Assembly (NCBI GenBank): GCA_035604335.1
Contig: DATNIT010000028.1
Location: 1 to 17,657, forward strand
Reading direction: 5' to 3'
From: DASZHJ01 sp035604335
GTDB taxonomy: Bacteria > Pseudomonadota > Alphaproteobacteria > ATCC43930 > CGMCC-115725
DNA length: 17,657 nucleotides
Position numbers and translations under genes: made by a program. The notes beneath the pieces were generated by a model. That model did no database searches, was not told where the DNA came from, and saw nothing but the letters and a program-made list of their open reading frames with translations. Numbering within the stretch: position 1 is the stretch's first letter; every line of letters starts with the position of its first letter. Positions 6,781 to 13,313 of this stretch are shown piece by piece.

Positions 6781-7866
6781 TCAGAGCCGCTGCGATTTCG
6801 GCTTGAGCTTGCCCTGGAGCCGGAAGACGTAGCCGATGATCTCGGCGACGGCCTTGTAATGCTCGGGCGGGATCTGCTGATCGACCTCGACGCCGGCGTA
6901 GAGCGCCCGGGCCAGCGGCGGATTCTCCACGATCGGCACCTTGTGCTCGGCGGCGATCTCGCGGATCCGCTGGGCGATGAGCTCCGCGCCCTTGGCGACG
7001 ACCATCGGTGCCTTTTCCGTGCCGAGCTCGTAGCGCAGCGCCACCGCGACATGGGTCGGGTTGGTCACCACCACGGAGGCCGTCGGCACCGCCGCCATCA
7101 TGCGCTTGCGCGCGCGCTCCATGCGGATCTGCCGGAGCCGGGCGCGGATCATCGGGTCGCCCTCGGACTGCTTGAACTCCTCCTTCACCTCCTGCTTCGA
7201 CATGCGCATGGACTTGGTGAAGCTGAAGCGCTGGAAGCCGTAGTCGAGCGCGGCGATGAAGGTGAGCGCGATGAATACGCCGAGGCCGAGCCGCCCGGTC
7301 AGCCGGCCGATCTCGAGCATCATCTGCCCGGCGTCGAGACCGGACATCAGCGGCAGGCGGACCAGCTCCGGCCGCATCAGGATGACGACCACCGCGATCA
7401 CCACCGCGAGCTTCATCAGCGTCTTGCCGAACTCCATGAGGCCGCGCGCGGCGAACATGCGCGAGAAGCCCTTGGCCGGCGAGAGGTTGTCGAGCTTGGG
7501 CGTGAGCTTGTCGGGCGCGAACAGGAGACCGGTCTGGAGCAGCGATCCCGCAAACGCCGCCGCGACCAGCAGGCCCATGGGGAGCGCGAGCGCGCCGCCG
7601 ATGGTCGCGAGCGTGGCACCCACGGCCGGCCAGAGCGCGCCCTCCACGCTGAGCTCGTGGGGCGCCTCGATGTAGCGCTTGAGCGCCGCGCCGATGGTGC
7701 GCGTGATGGGCCCGCCTCCGAAAGCCACGATGCCCAGGGCGGTGCCGATCATGAACCAGTTGTTGATCTCGCGGGACTGCGCGACCTGGCCGCGGTCGCG
7801 CGCGCGCGAGAGCTTGCGGCCCGAAGGCTCTTCTGTTCGTTGGCTGTCGTCGACGTCGTCCGCCAC
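6781..7866 (-). CDS. flhB: Flagellar export apparatus switch protein FlhB
   Basis: The 361-residue FlhB has the family's four membrane segments (about 36-53, 86-110, 148-165, 190-210) and a cytoplasmic linker rich in charged residues (215-255). The autocleavage motif NPTH is at 269-272 and the C-terminal domain ends near 350. FlhB sits in the inner membrane as part of the flagellar type III export gate. Self-cleavage between Asn269 and Pro270 switches substrate class from rod/hook to filament proteins. The start is GTG at 7866, four bases after the fliR stop, consistent with translational coupling. The length is typical. A separate gene encoding only a related C-terminal domain lies on the opposite strand at 10184. 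Confidence 0.97.
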   Translation of the reverse strand: MADDVDDSQRTEEPSGRKLSRARDRGQVAQSREINNWFMIGTALGIVAFGGGPITRTIGAALKRYIEAPHELSVEGALWPAVGATLATIGGALALPMGLLVAAAFAGSLLQTGLLFAPDKLTPKLDNLSPAKGFSRMFAARGLMEFGKTLMKLAVVIAVVVILMRPELVRLPLMSGLDAGQMMLEIGRLTGRLGLGVFIALTFIAALDYGFQRFSFTKSMRMSKQEVKEEFKQSEGDPMIRARLRQIRMERARKRMMAAVPTASVVVTNPTHVAVALRYELGTEKAPMVVAKGAELIAQRIREIAAEHKVPIVENPPLARALYAGVEVDQQIPPEHYKAVAEIIGYVFRLQGKLKPKSQRL

Positions 7867-7870
7867 GGCC

Positions 7871-8632
7871 TCAGGCTCCCGTCAAGGCGAGAAAGCTGGC
7901 GGCGAACCGCTCGAGGAACCACTCCATCCCCGTTGCGAGCAGCAGGGCGAAGGCGACCAGGCCCGCCACGATCTGCAGCGGCTGGATCACGAACAGGATC
8001 TGCAGCTGCGGCGTGAGGCGCGAGATCAGCCCGACCGCGACATAGAAGATCGTGCCGATGATCATGAAGGGCGCCGCCATCTCGACGCCGATGCGGAACG
8101 ATTCCGTGACGGCGCGCGCGATGGCGTCGGAGAAGTCGCCCCATTGGAACAATGCGCCCGGCTGAAACACGCCATAGCTGCTCACCAGCGCGCGCAGCAT
8201 GGGATGATGGAGGTCGGTCAGGAAGATGATCAGCACGCCCGCCACGCTGTAGAAGGCGCTGGTGATCGACTCCTGCTGCTGCGCCAGCGGATTGAAGATG
8301 AGCGCGGCGGATAGCCCCAGATTGACGGATACGACGGTGCCCGCGACCTGGAGCGCCGCCAGCAGGATCCGCGCGATCGTGCCGAGAAAGATGCCGACCG
8401 CGATCTCGCCGCCCAGCATGAGCGCGAGCTCGATGGCGCCGCCGGGCAAGCGCGGCAAGGCCGGCGCCACGACGGGCGTCGCCACCAGCGTGATGCCGAG
8501 CGCCAGCACCAGCCGAAGCCGCGGGCTCACGTAGATCTCGCCGATGCCGGGCAGCAGCATCAGCGCCGAGCCCAGCCGCGCGAACACCAGCGCGGCCGCG
8601 AACAGGTTGGCGGGCAGGATCTGGTCGAGCAT
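7871..8632 (-). CDS. fliR: Flagellar export gate protein FliR
   Basis: This 253-residue, highly hydrophobic protein has about six membrane segments (about 8-28, 38-58, 70-100, 126-142, 178-203, 212-236). It carries the family's TPQLQILFVIQPLQI stretch near 207-221. FliR packs with FliP and FliQ to form the core of the flagellar type III export gate inside the MS ring. The start is ATG 8632, nine bases after the fliQ stop; the Shine-Dalgarno is weak, suggesting coupled translation. The order fliQ-fliR-flhB is the conserved order in alphaproteobacterial flagellar loci. Confidence 0.96.
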   Translation of the reverse strand: MLDQILPANLFAAALVFARLGSALMLLPGIGEIYVSPRLRLVLALGITLVATPVVAPALPRLPGGAIELALMLGGEIAVGIFLGTIARILLAALQVAGTVVSVNLGLSAALIFNPLAQQQESITSAFYSVAGVLIIFLTDLHHPMLRALVSSYGVFQPGALFQWGDFSDAIARAVTESFRIGVEMAAPFMIIGTIFYVAVGLISRLTPQLQILFVIQPLQIVAGLVAFALLLATGMEWFLERFAASFLALTGA

Positions 8633-8641
8633 GGCTCGAGG

Positions 8642-8905
8642 TCAGCCGCTGACGATGCGGGCGAAGAGGGATTGGGTGAATTCGACCAGCGTGCTCAGCA
8701 TGAACGGCATCAGGACCAGGAGCGAGACGAAGATGACCAGGATCTTCGGCACGAAGGTGAGCGTCATCTCCTGGATCTGCGTGAGCGCCTGCAGGATCGA
8801 GATGACGAGCCCGACCGCGAGCGCCAAGAGCATGACCGGTGCGCCGATCTCCAGCGCGACCATGATCGCCTGGTTGCCGATCCCGAAGACGTCGTTGGCG
8901 TTCAT
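8642..8905 (-). CDS. fliQ: Flagellar export gate protein FliQ
   Basis: The 87-residue product is the normal FliQ length and has two membrane helices (about 16-38 and 50-75) separated by ILQALTQIQEMTLTFVPK, a typical FliQ segment. FliQ subunits surround the FliP-FliR core of the flagellar type III export gate. The gap to fliE is 25 bases; no strong Shine-Dalgarno is seen before ATG 8905. Confidence 0.96.
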   Translation of the reverse strand: MNANDVFGIGNQAIMVALEIGAPVMLLALAVGLVISILQALTQIQEMTLTFVPKILVIFVSLLVLMPFMLSTLVEFTQSLFARIVSG

Positions 8906-8930
8906 GGCATTCTGCCCAAGGACGCCGCGC

Positions 8931-9245
8931 TCAGATCGTCATCTTGATGATGTCTTGATAAGCGGAGATCACGCGGTCGCGCACGGCGACGATGGTCTGC
9001 AGCGTGGCATCGGCGTTGGCGACAGCGGCCGCGACTTGCGCGATGTCCGCCTTGCCCGTGACGCCCTGGAGGCTCGCCTGCTCGCCTTGCTTCAAGGTGT
9101 CGACCGCGCCTTCCGCCGCCTTGCGCAAGAGGTCGCCGAAACCGCCGCCATCCTGCGCGCCGTCGCGCGCGCCGAGGCCCGCGCTCGCGATCTTGCCGGC
9201 GTTCGAATAGGCAGCAGCCGCTGCGTTGGCGATCGGGTCGGCCAT
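8931..9245 (-). CDS. fliE: Flagellar hook-basal body protein FliE
   Basis: The 104-residue protein has the FliE pattern: a low-complexity Ala-rich N-terminus, the FGDLLRKA segment (about 36-43), and the conserved C-terminal helix with VRDRVISAYQDIIKM (about 88-102). FliE joins the MS ring to the proximal rod. Its start is three bases after the flgC stop, and its ribosome site (AGGGG, seven bases upstream) lies within the last codons of flgC, so the two are tightly coupled. Confidence 0.95.
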   Translation of the reverse strand: MADPIANAAAAAYSNAGKIASAGLGARDGAQDGGGFGDLLRKAAEGAVDTLKQGEQASLQGVTGKADIAQVAAAVANADATLQTIVAVRDRVISAYQDIIKMTI

Positions 9246-9248
9246 GAT

Positions 9249-9659
9249 TTATCCCCTGAGCAGGTCGAGCGTGTGGGAGATCATCGATTTGGCGGCGTCG
9301 ATGACGTTGAGGTTCGCCTGGTAGCTCTGTTGCGCGTCGCGCATGTCCATGAGCTCGACCACGGGATTGACGTTGGGCATCTGCACGAAGCCCTGAGCGT
9401 CGGCCGCGGGATTGCCGGGATCCCACTTGCGCTCGAGCTTGCCCGGCACGGAAACGGTACGGCCGGCGGCGACGGAGGTCGCGCCGAGGGTCTTGTCGAG
9501 CACGGTGTGGAAGCTCACGACCTTGCGGCGATAGGGCTCGCCGCCGGGCGTCGTCGCCGTGGAGTCGGTGTTCGCGAGGTTCTCCGCGATCACCTTGAGC
9601 CGCTGCCCCTGCGCGCTCATGCCGGCGAACGCCAGCTGCATCGAGGTGTTGAGATCCAT
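9249..9659 (-). CDS. flgC: Flagellar proximal rod protein FlgC
   Basis: The 136-residue protein matches FlgC in length. It has the N-terminal rod-family signature MSAQGQRLKVIAENLANTDS (about 14-33) and the C-terminal signature NVNPVVELMDMRDAQQSYQA (about 96-115), followed by the closing amphipathic helix. These terminal helices form the D0 coiled coil of the periplasmic rod. GAGG about ten bases before ATG 9659 overlaps the flgB stop region (gap 12 bases). Confidence 0.96.
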   Translation of the reverse strand: MDLNTSMQLAFAGMSAQGQRLKVIAENLANTDSTATTPGGEPYRRKVVSFHTVLDKTLGATSVAAGRTVSVPGKLERKWDPGNPAADAQGFVQMPNVNPVVELMDMRDAQQSYQANLNVIDAAKSMISHTLDLLRG

Positions 9660-9671
9660 GAGTCGCGATCC

Positions 9672-10052
9672 TCAGTGCCCGAGCGCTTCTTTTATGAGCG
9701 CGATCTGCTTCTGATAGAGGGTGGTGGTGAAGGCGTATTGGGTGGCGGTGTCGCTCACCTTCATCATCTGGTCCTCGAGCTGAATCGGCCCGGAGGTCGC
9801 CACTTTCTGCGCATCCGGCGTGCCGCCGTTGGGCGGCGTCGCGATATGGCCGGGCGAGGTCGCCACCAGTTGCAGGGGTCCGCCGCCCTGCCCGCTCAGC
9901 AGCTTGCCGAAATCGATCGGCTTCACGTCGCTCGGGCGGAAGCCCGGCGTATTGGCGTTGGTGACGTTCTCGGCGAGCACGTTCTGGCGCGCGCCCAGCC
10001 ACGCGAGCTTCTTTGCCATCGCCTTGAAGAGCGGAATCTGCGTCAGGTCCAT
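9672..10052 (-). CDS. flgB: Flagellar proximal rod protein FlgB
   Basis: The 126-residue protein has the FlgB N-terminus (MDLTQIPLFKAMAKKLAWLG, then ARQNVLAENVTNANTPGF, about 21-38) and a C-terminal helix ending in LYQKQIALIKEAL. It is the first gene of the minus-strand flagellar operon and forms part of the proximal rod. I chose the ATG at 10052 because family homology begins there. The open frame reaches an ATG at 10127, but the extra 25 residues are unlike FlgB and would run across the CtrA-like sites. The Shine-Dalgarno is weak (GAGAG about ten bases upstream). Confidence 0.94.
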   Translation of the reverse strand: MDLTQIPLFKAMAKKLAWLGARQNVLAENVTNANTPGFRPSDVKPIDFGKLLSGQGGGPLQLVATSPGHIATPPNGGTPDAQKVATSGPIQLEDQMMKVSDTATQYAFTTTLYQKQIALIKEALGH

Positions 10053-10077
10053 TGGGCCCGACTCTCGCCCGATTGCC

Positions 10078-10092
10078 TTAACATCTCGTAAA
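10078..10092. promoter_or_regulatory. CtrA-like binding site 1
   Basis: TTAA-CATCTCG-TAAA matches the CtrA consensus TTAA-N7-TTAA at seven of eight defined bases. It lies 26-40 bases upstream of the flgB start, where a CtrA-controlled promoter would be expected. TTAA is rare in this GC-rich sequence. Confidence 0.5.
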
Positions 10093-10119
10093 GAGCGGGT
10101 CCCTCCGATGAGCCCGCCG

Positions 10120-10134
10120 TCAACCATCTATTAA
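10120..10134. promoter_or_regulatory. CtrA-like binding site 2
   Basis: TCAA-CCATCTA-TTAA matches TTAA-N7-TTAA at seven of eight bases and includes the AACCAT typical of the first half-site. It lies 68-82 bases upstream of flgB and about 50 bases upstream of the divergent flhB-like gene, so it could serve either operon. Confidence 0.5.
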
Positions 10135-10183
10135 GGCTGTTTCTCTAGGGTGTGCCGTGAATTAGACGCGGATCGACGCCCTG

Positions 10184-10489
10184 GTGCCCACGCGAAATCC
10201 ACACCCCGAGAAGCCTACCGTCGCGGTCGCGCTGCGCTACAACCGCGCCGAGGCGGACGCGCCGCGGGTGGTGGCGAGCGGCCGCGGCGCCATCGCCGAG
10301 CGGATCCTGGTCCTCGCTTTCGAGCACGGCATCAAGGTCCGCGAGGACGCCGATCTCGCCGAGCTGCTGGCGGCGGTCGAGATCGGCAACCAGATCCCGA
10401 TCGCGGCCTTCGCCGCCGTCGCCGAGATCCTCGTCTACATCTACCGCGCCAACCGCACTCAGCCCCCACCCCCGCCGCCACAAGGCTAA
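10184..10489 (+). CDS. FlhB C-terminal-domain homologue (FhlX-type)
   Basis: This 101-residue protein corresponds to the cytoplasmic C-terminal domain of FlhB without the membrane part. It has VAVALRYNRAEADAPRVVASG (about 13-33), GAIAERILVLAFEHGIKV, and IGNQIP-AVAEILVYIY, aligning with the same segments in the true FlhB of this window. The autocleavage NPTH is absent; the region reads PEKPTVAVALRYN. Its C-terminus has a six-proline run. Such stand-alone domains occur in many flagellar loci and can partly replace the cleaved FlhB C-terminal fragment; the role here is inferred. The start is GTG 10184, since a TAG precedes at 10163 and no in-frame ATG is available; no clear Shine-Dalgarno is seen. 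It is the first gene of the plus-strand operon, 12 bases before the next. Confidence 0.88.
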   Translation: MPTRNPHPEKPTVAVALRYNRAEADAPRVVASGRGAIAERILVLAFEHGIKVREDADLAELLAAVEIGNQIPIAAFAAVAEILVYIYRANRTQPPPPPPQG

Positions 10490-10501
10490 AGGAGCCGCGC
10501 C

Positions 10502-10819
10502 ATGACCGCCGCCGCGATGCCCGCCAATCTCGAGCTCGTCTCCGACACGCTCGCCACCGCCCGCGCGGCGATCGAGGCGGGCCACCTCGTCGACGTCGGC
10601 GGACTCGATCTCGCGGTCGCCGAGCTCTGCGCCGCCACGTTGCAGCTGCCGGAGCGCCATCACGGCCGCGCCGCCCGCAAGCTCGCGCGCCTCGCCAAGG
10701 ATCTCTCGGCGCTCGCCGATGCGCTGGCGACGCAGCGCGAGGGGCTCGAGCGCGCGGCCGAGACCGAGGCGCGCCAGCGCGCCGCCGGCGCCTACGCCAC
10801 CGACAGCGCGAGCTCCTGA
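10502..10819 (+). CDS. Small helical protein in flagellar operon, possible FliT/FlgN-like chaperone
   Basis: The 105-residue product has no signal peptide or membrane segment and is almost wholly predicted-helix in composition (Ala, Leu, Glu and Arg rich). Its pattern is VDVGGLDLAVAELCAATLQLP followed by RAARKLARLAKDLSALADALATQR and an acidic/basic tail. I do not recognise a named family with certainty. Size, helix content and position between the flhB-like gene and fliO resemble short flagellar export chaperones, which is inference only. GGAG sits seven bases before ATG 10502. The gap to fliO is 25 bases. Confidence 0.8.
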   Translation: MTAAAMPANLELVSDTLATARAAIEAGHLVDVGGLDLAVAELCAATLQLPERHHGRAARKLARLAKDLSALADALATQREGLERAAETEARQRAAGAYATDSASS

Positions 10820-10844
10820 GCCCCGCGCCGACACCAGTCCCTCC

Positions 10845-11159
10845 ATGGGCCTCGACACCTACCTGCGATTCCTGATCGCGCTCGTCCTCGTGGTCGCGAT
10901 GATCGGCGCGCTCGCCTGGATCGTGCGCCGCTTCGGCTGGGCCAACCGGTTCGTGGCGCCCGTGGGCAAGAAGCGCCTCGCGGTGCTCGAGGTACTGCCG
11001 ATCGACGGCAAGCGGCGGCTCGTCCTGCTGCGCCGGGACGCGGCGGAGCACCTGATCCTCCTGGGCATCGGCGGCGACCTGCTGATCGAGAGCGGCGGCG
11101 CGGCCCTCCCCGCCTCCGCGCGGGACTTCCACGCGCTGGTCGAGGAGAGCAAGGCGTGA
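10845..11159 (+). CDS. fliO: Flagellar biosynthetic protein FliO
   Basis: The 104-residue protein has one N-terminal membrane helix (about 7-27), then a short basic linker and a cytoplasmic beta domain (KRLAVLEVLPIDGKRRLVLL, about 43-62, and HLILLGIGGDLLIES). This is the FliO/FliZ pattern. FliO helps assemble the FliP ring of the export gate. The start at ATG 10845 is chosen because it gives the membrane helix directly; the open frame starts earlier inside the preceding gene. Its stop overlaps the fliP start (GTGA at 11156-11159), so the two are translationally coupled. Confidence 0.92.
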   Translation: MGLDTYLRFLIALVLVVAMIGALAWIVRRFGWANRFVAPVGKKRLAVLEVLPIDGKRRLVLLRRDAAEHLILLGIGGDLLIESGGAALPASARDFHALVEESKA

Positions 11160-11899
11160 GACTCTGGCGCGCGCTTCTCGCAACCGCCGGCGCGGCCACG
11201 GCGCTCGCGCCCATGACGGCGCTGGCGCAGTCCGTTACCGTCGATCTCGGCGGCGAAGGCGGATCGACCGCGCGCATCGTGCAGCTCGTCCTGCTGATGA
11301 CGGTGCTGAGCCTGGCGCCGGCGATCCTGGTCACCGTCACCTCTTTCACCCGCATCATCGTGGTGCTGTCGTTCCTGCGGAACGCGCTCGGCATCCAGCA
11401 GACGCCGCCCAACGTGGTGATGATCAGCCTGGCGCTGTTCCTCACGGGCTTCGTGATGGCGCCGACGCTGCAGGCCTCCTACACCGCCGGGCTCGAGCCC
11501 TTGATGCAGGACAAGATCACCGAGACCGAGGCCGCTCAGCGCGCGATGGTGCCGCTGCACGCCTTCATGATGGAGCATGTGCGCACCCAGGACCTCCAGC
11601 TCTTCGCCGACATGGCCAAGATCGACAAGGTCGCCGACGCCAAGGAGACGCCGCTCCGCGTGCTGGTGCCCTCCTTCATGATCAGCGAGCTCCGCCGCGC
11701 CTTCGAGATCGGCTTCCTCCTGTTCCTGCCGTTCCTGATCATCGACATGGTGGTGGCCTCGATCCTGATGTCGATGGGCATGATGATGCTGCCGCCGGTC
11801 ACGATCTCGCTGCCGTTCAAGATCATCTTCTTCGTGCTGGTGGACGGCTGGTACCTGGTCGCGGGCTCCCTCGTGCAGAGCTTCGGGCCGGGGGGATAG
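11156..11899 (+). CDS. fliP: Flagellar export gate protein FliP
   Basis: The 247-residue protein begins with a cleavable signal peptide (residues 1-24, cut likely after ALA). Hydrophobic segments lie at about 41-60, 86-103, 186-210 and 220-240. The FliP signatures are FTRIIVVLSFLRNALGIQQTPPN (64-86) and VPSFMISELRRAFEIGF (171-187), followed by LPFLIIDMVVASILMSMGM. FliP is the main subunit of the flagellar type III export gate. Start GTG 11156 overlaps the fliO stop. It is the last gene of the plus-strand operon. Confidence 0.97.
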   Translation: MRLWRALLATAGAATALAPMTALAQSVTVDLGGEGGSTARIVQLVLLMTVLSLAPAILVTVTSFTRIIVVLSFLRNALGIQQTPPNVVMISLALFLTGFVMAPTLQASYTAGLEPLMQDKITETEAAQRAMVPLHAFMMEHVRTQDLQLFADMAKIDKVADAKETPLRVLVPSFMISELRRAFEIGFLLFLPFLIIDMVVASILMSMGMMMLPPVTISLPFKIIFFVLVDGWYLVAGSLVQSFGPGG

Positions 11900-12096
11900 G
11901 CGAGCGCAACAGCGATCGCTTGCAATAGGCGACGCTGTTTCCATTCGGTCAGTCCCGCGAAGACTCCTCACGCGCGGGCCTGTCCCGGCCATCCACGTTT
12001 TTTGAGCCGCGCCCCGGCACGGAGGCCGAGCATGACGAGTATGGGGGCAGCCTTGTCTGTATCCTCCTGCCTCCGTGGTGCTTTTCGAGAATCCCG
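11900..12096. other. Convergent gap after fliP with a weak hairpin
   Basis: This 197-base gap lies between the convergent fliP and hydrolase stops. GCGAGCG (11902-11908) can pair with CGCTTGC (11919-11925), including one G-T pair, immediately after the fliP stop. A second short CGGG/CCCG stem near 11977-11990 is followed by a run of six or more Ts near 12000. Either may end fliP transcription; neither is a textbook terminator. No gene is seen. Confidence 0.4.
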
Positions 12097-13122
12097 CTAC
12101 GCGCTCACGGGCGGCGGCATGGTGAGGAAGGCGTGCATGGCGTGGAAGAACTCGCGGTGGTTGAGGCCCCAGACCACCGAGTGGGCGGTGCCCGGCAAGA
12201 TCACGAATTGCCGATCGCCGTTGGGAAGCTGCTTGTAGAAGTCGACGAGGTCGTCGACCGTCGCGATGCCGTCGTACTCGCCGCGGATCAGCATCACCGG
12301 TCCCAGCACCTTCGCGGGATCGACCACCGGCAGGTGCGCGGTCATGTCGAGGTAAGTGCCGGTCGGCACCTCCTCGCCGTACTTGAGCTCGGCGGTCACG
12401 AGCGCCTCGACCATCGCGGGATCGGAGGTGCCGGGCTTGTCGCGCGTGAAAATGCTCTCGATCATCGCGCGGTCGCGCTTGCGCCGGCTGTGCGTCTTGA
12501 AATACTCGACCTGCTCGGCTCGCTTGGCGAGCGTGGGCGAGCCCTCACCCTTGTACGTGAAGGCCGAGAGCACGAGACGATCCACCCGGTCCGGCCTCAC
12601 CATCGCGTAGGCCCCCGCGCGCAGCCCTCCGGACGATTCTCCGAACATATGGACCTTCTGCCGGCCGGTCTCGCCGACGATCAGCTCGACCGCCGATTTG
12701 AGATCCTCGACGCCGCTCGCGATGTCGGACTTGCCGTCCGTGCGCGAGGAGCGGCCGTAGTTCTCATGATCGACCGTCCAGACATCGTAGCCGAGCTTGG
12801 CGAAGGCGTTCAGCACGGAATAGTCGCCGTGGCCCGGGACGGTCAGGTCGTAGCTCGGCTGCGCCGAGACGGACGAGCCGTGCACCAGCAACAGGACCGG
12901 AAGCGGCGCCTCGCCGGACTTCGGCGCGGCCGCGCGTTTGCGATACATCGCCAGCGACACCTCGCCTTTCTTGGCGGTGTACTCGGCGCTCCAGACTTCC
13001 GGACTGCCCACCGTCGCGTCTTGCGCGCGCGCCACCGCGGGCCTCAGCAACCCCGCTGCCACACCCAGGCCCGCCGCCTTGACGAGCGCGCGCCGGGTCG
13101 GCCGATCACTGCTGGAACTCAT
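12097..13122 (-). CDS. Tat-exported alpha/beta hydrolase
   Basis: The 341-residue enzyme starts with a twin-arginine signal peptide (TRRALVK at 9-15, hydrophobic core to about 27, AXA-type site ARA at 31-33). An alpha/beta hydrolase fold follows: oxyanion strand LLLVHGSS (77-84), nucleophile elbow GESSGG (161-166, Ser163), an acid in RGEYDG (Asp284) and a His in GTAHSV (His314). It should be an esterase, lipase or related hydrolase acting after folding in the cytoplasm and export. Substrate is unknown. A strong GGAGGAG lies six bases before ATG 13122. It diverges from the carboxypeptidase gene and may share its control region. Confidence 0.92.
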   Translation of the reverse strand: MSSSSDRPTRRALVKAAGLGVAAGLLRPAVARAQDATVGSPEVWSAEYTAKKGEVSLAMYRKRAAAPKSGEAPLPVLLLVHGSSVSAQPSYDLTVPGHGDYSVLNAFAKLGYDVWTVDHENYGRSSRTDGKSDIASGVEDLKSAVELIVGETGRQKVHMFGESSGGLRAGAYAMVRPDRVDRLVLSAFTYKGEGSPTLAKRAEQVEYFKTHSRRKRDRAMIESIFTRDKPGTSDPAMVEALVTAELKYGEEVPTGTYLDMTAHLPVVDPAKVLGPVMLIRGEYDGIATVDDLVDFYKQLPNGDRQFVILPGTAHSVVWGLNHREFFHAMHAFLTMPPPVSA

Positions 13123-13134
13123 GAAAATCTCCTC

Positions 13135-13178
13135 CTAAGATCACGAAGCCGTTATTAATCGCGCTATAAATATCTTAG
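13135..13178. promoter_or_regulatory. AT-rich inverted repeat in the divergent promoter region
   Basis: CTAAGAT (13135-13141) and ATCTTAG (13172-13178) are exact reverse complements spaced by 30 bases of AT-rich DNA, in a region otherwise high in GC. The left arm overlaps the hydrolase Shine-Dalgarno. A TTAA-N7-ATAA sequence (13155-13169), seven of eight matches to a CtrA site, lies between the arms. It may be a regulator-binding region of the hydrolase gene. Confidence 0.4.
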
Positions 13179-13313
13179 ATCGCTCACGCACTCGTGCCCA
13201 GCCCCCGCGGGCTCGGCTCTTGCCCGGCCGGAGCGGCCAGCGCATGCTGCGAGCCTCGACGGAGCCGCGGGCCGGCTCTGTCCTTATATATGACACAGTG
13301 AAAGCCGGACCCC

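Noticed and set aside
8544..10091. Plus-strand open frame of 515 codons across fliQ to flgB
   Set aside because: It runs antisense through four recognised flagellar genes and their boundaries, with no domain of its own.
10053..10127. 25-residue N-terminal extension of FlgB from the ATG at 10127
   Set aside because: The residues do not resemble FlgB, there is no ribosome site, and the segment overlaps the CtrA-like sites.
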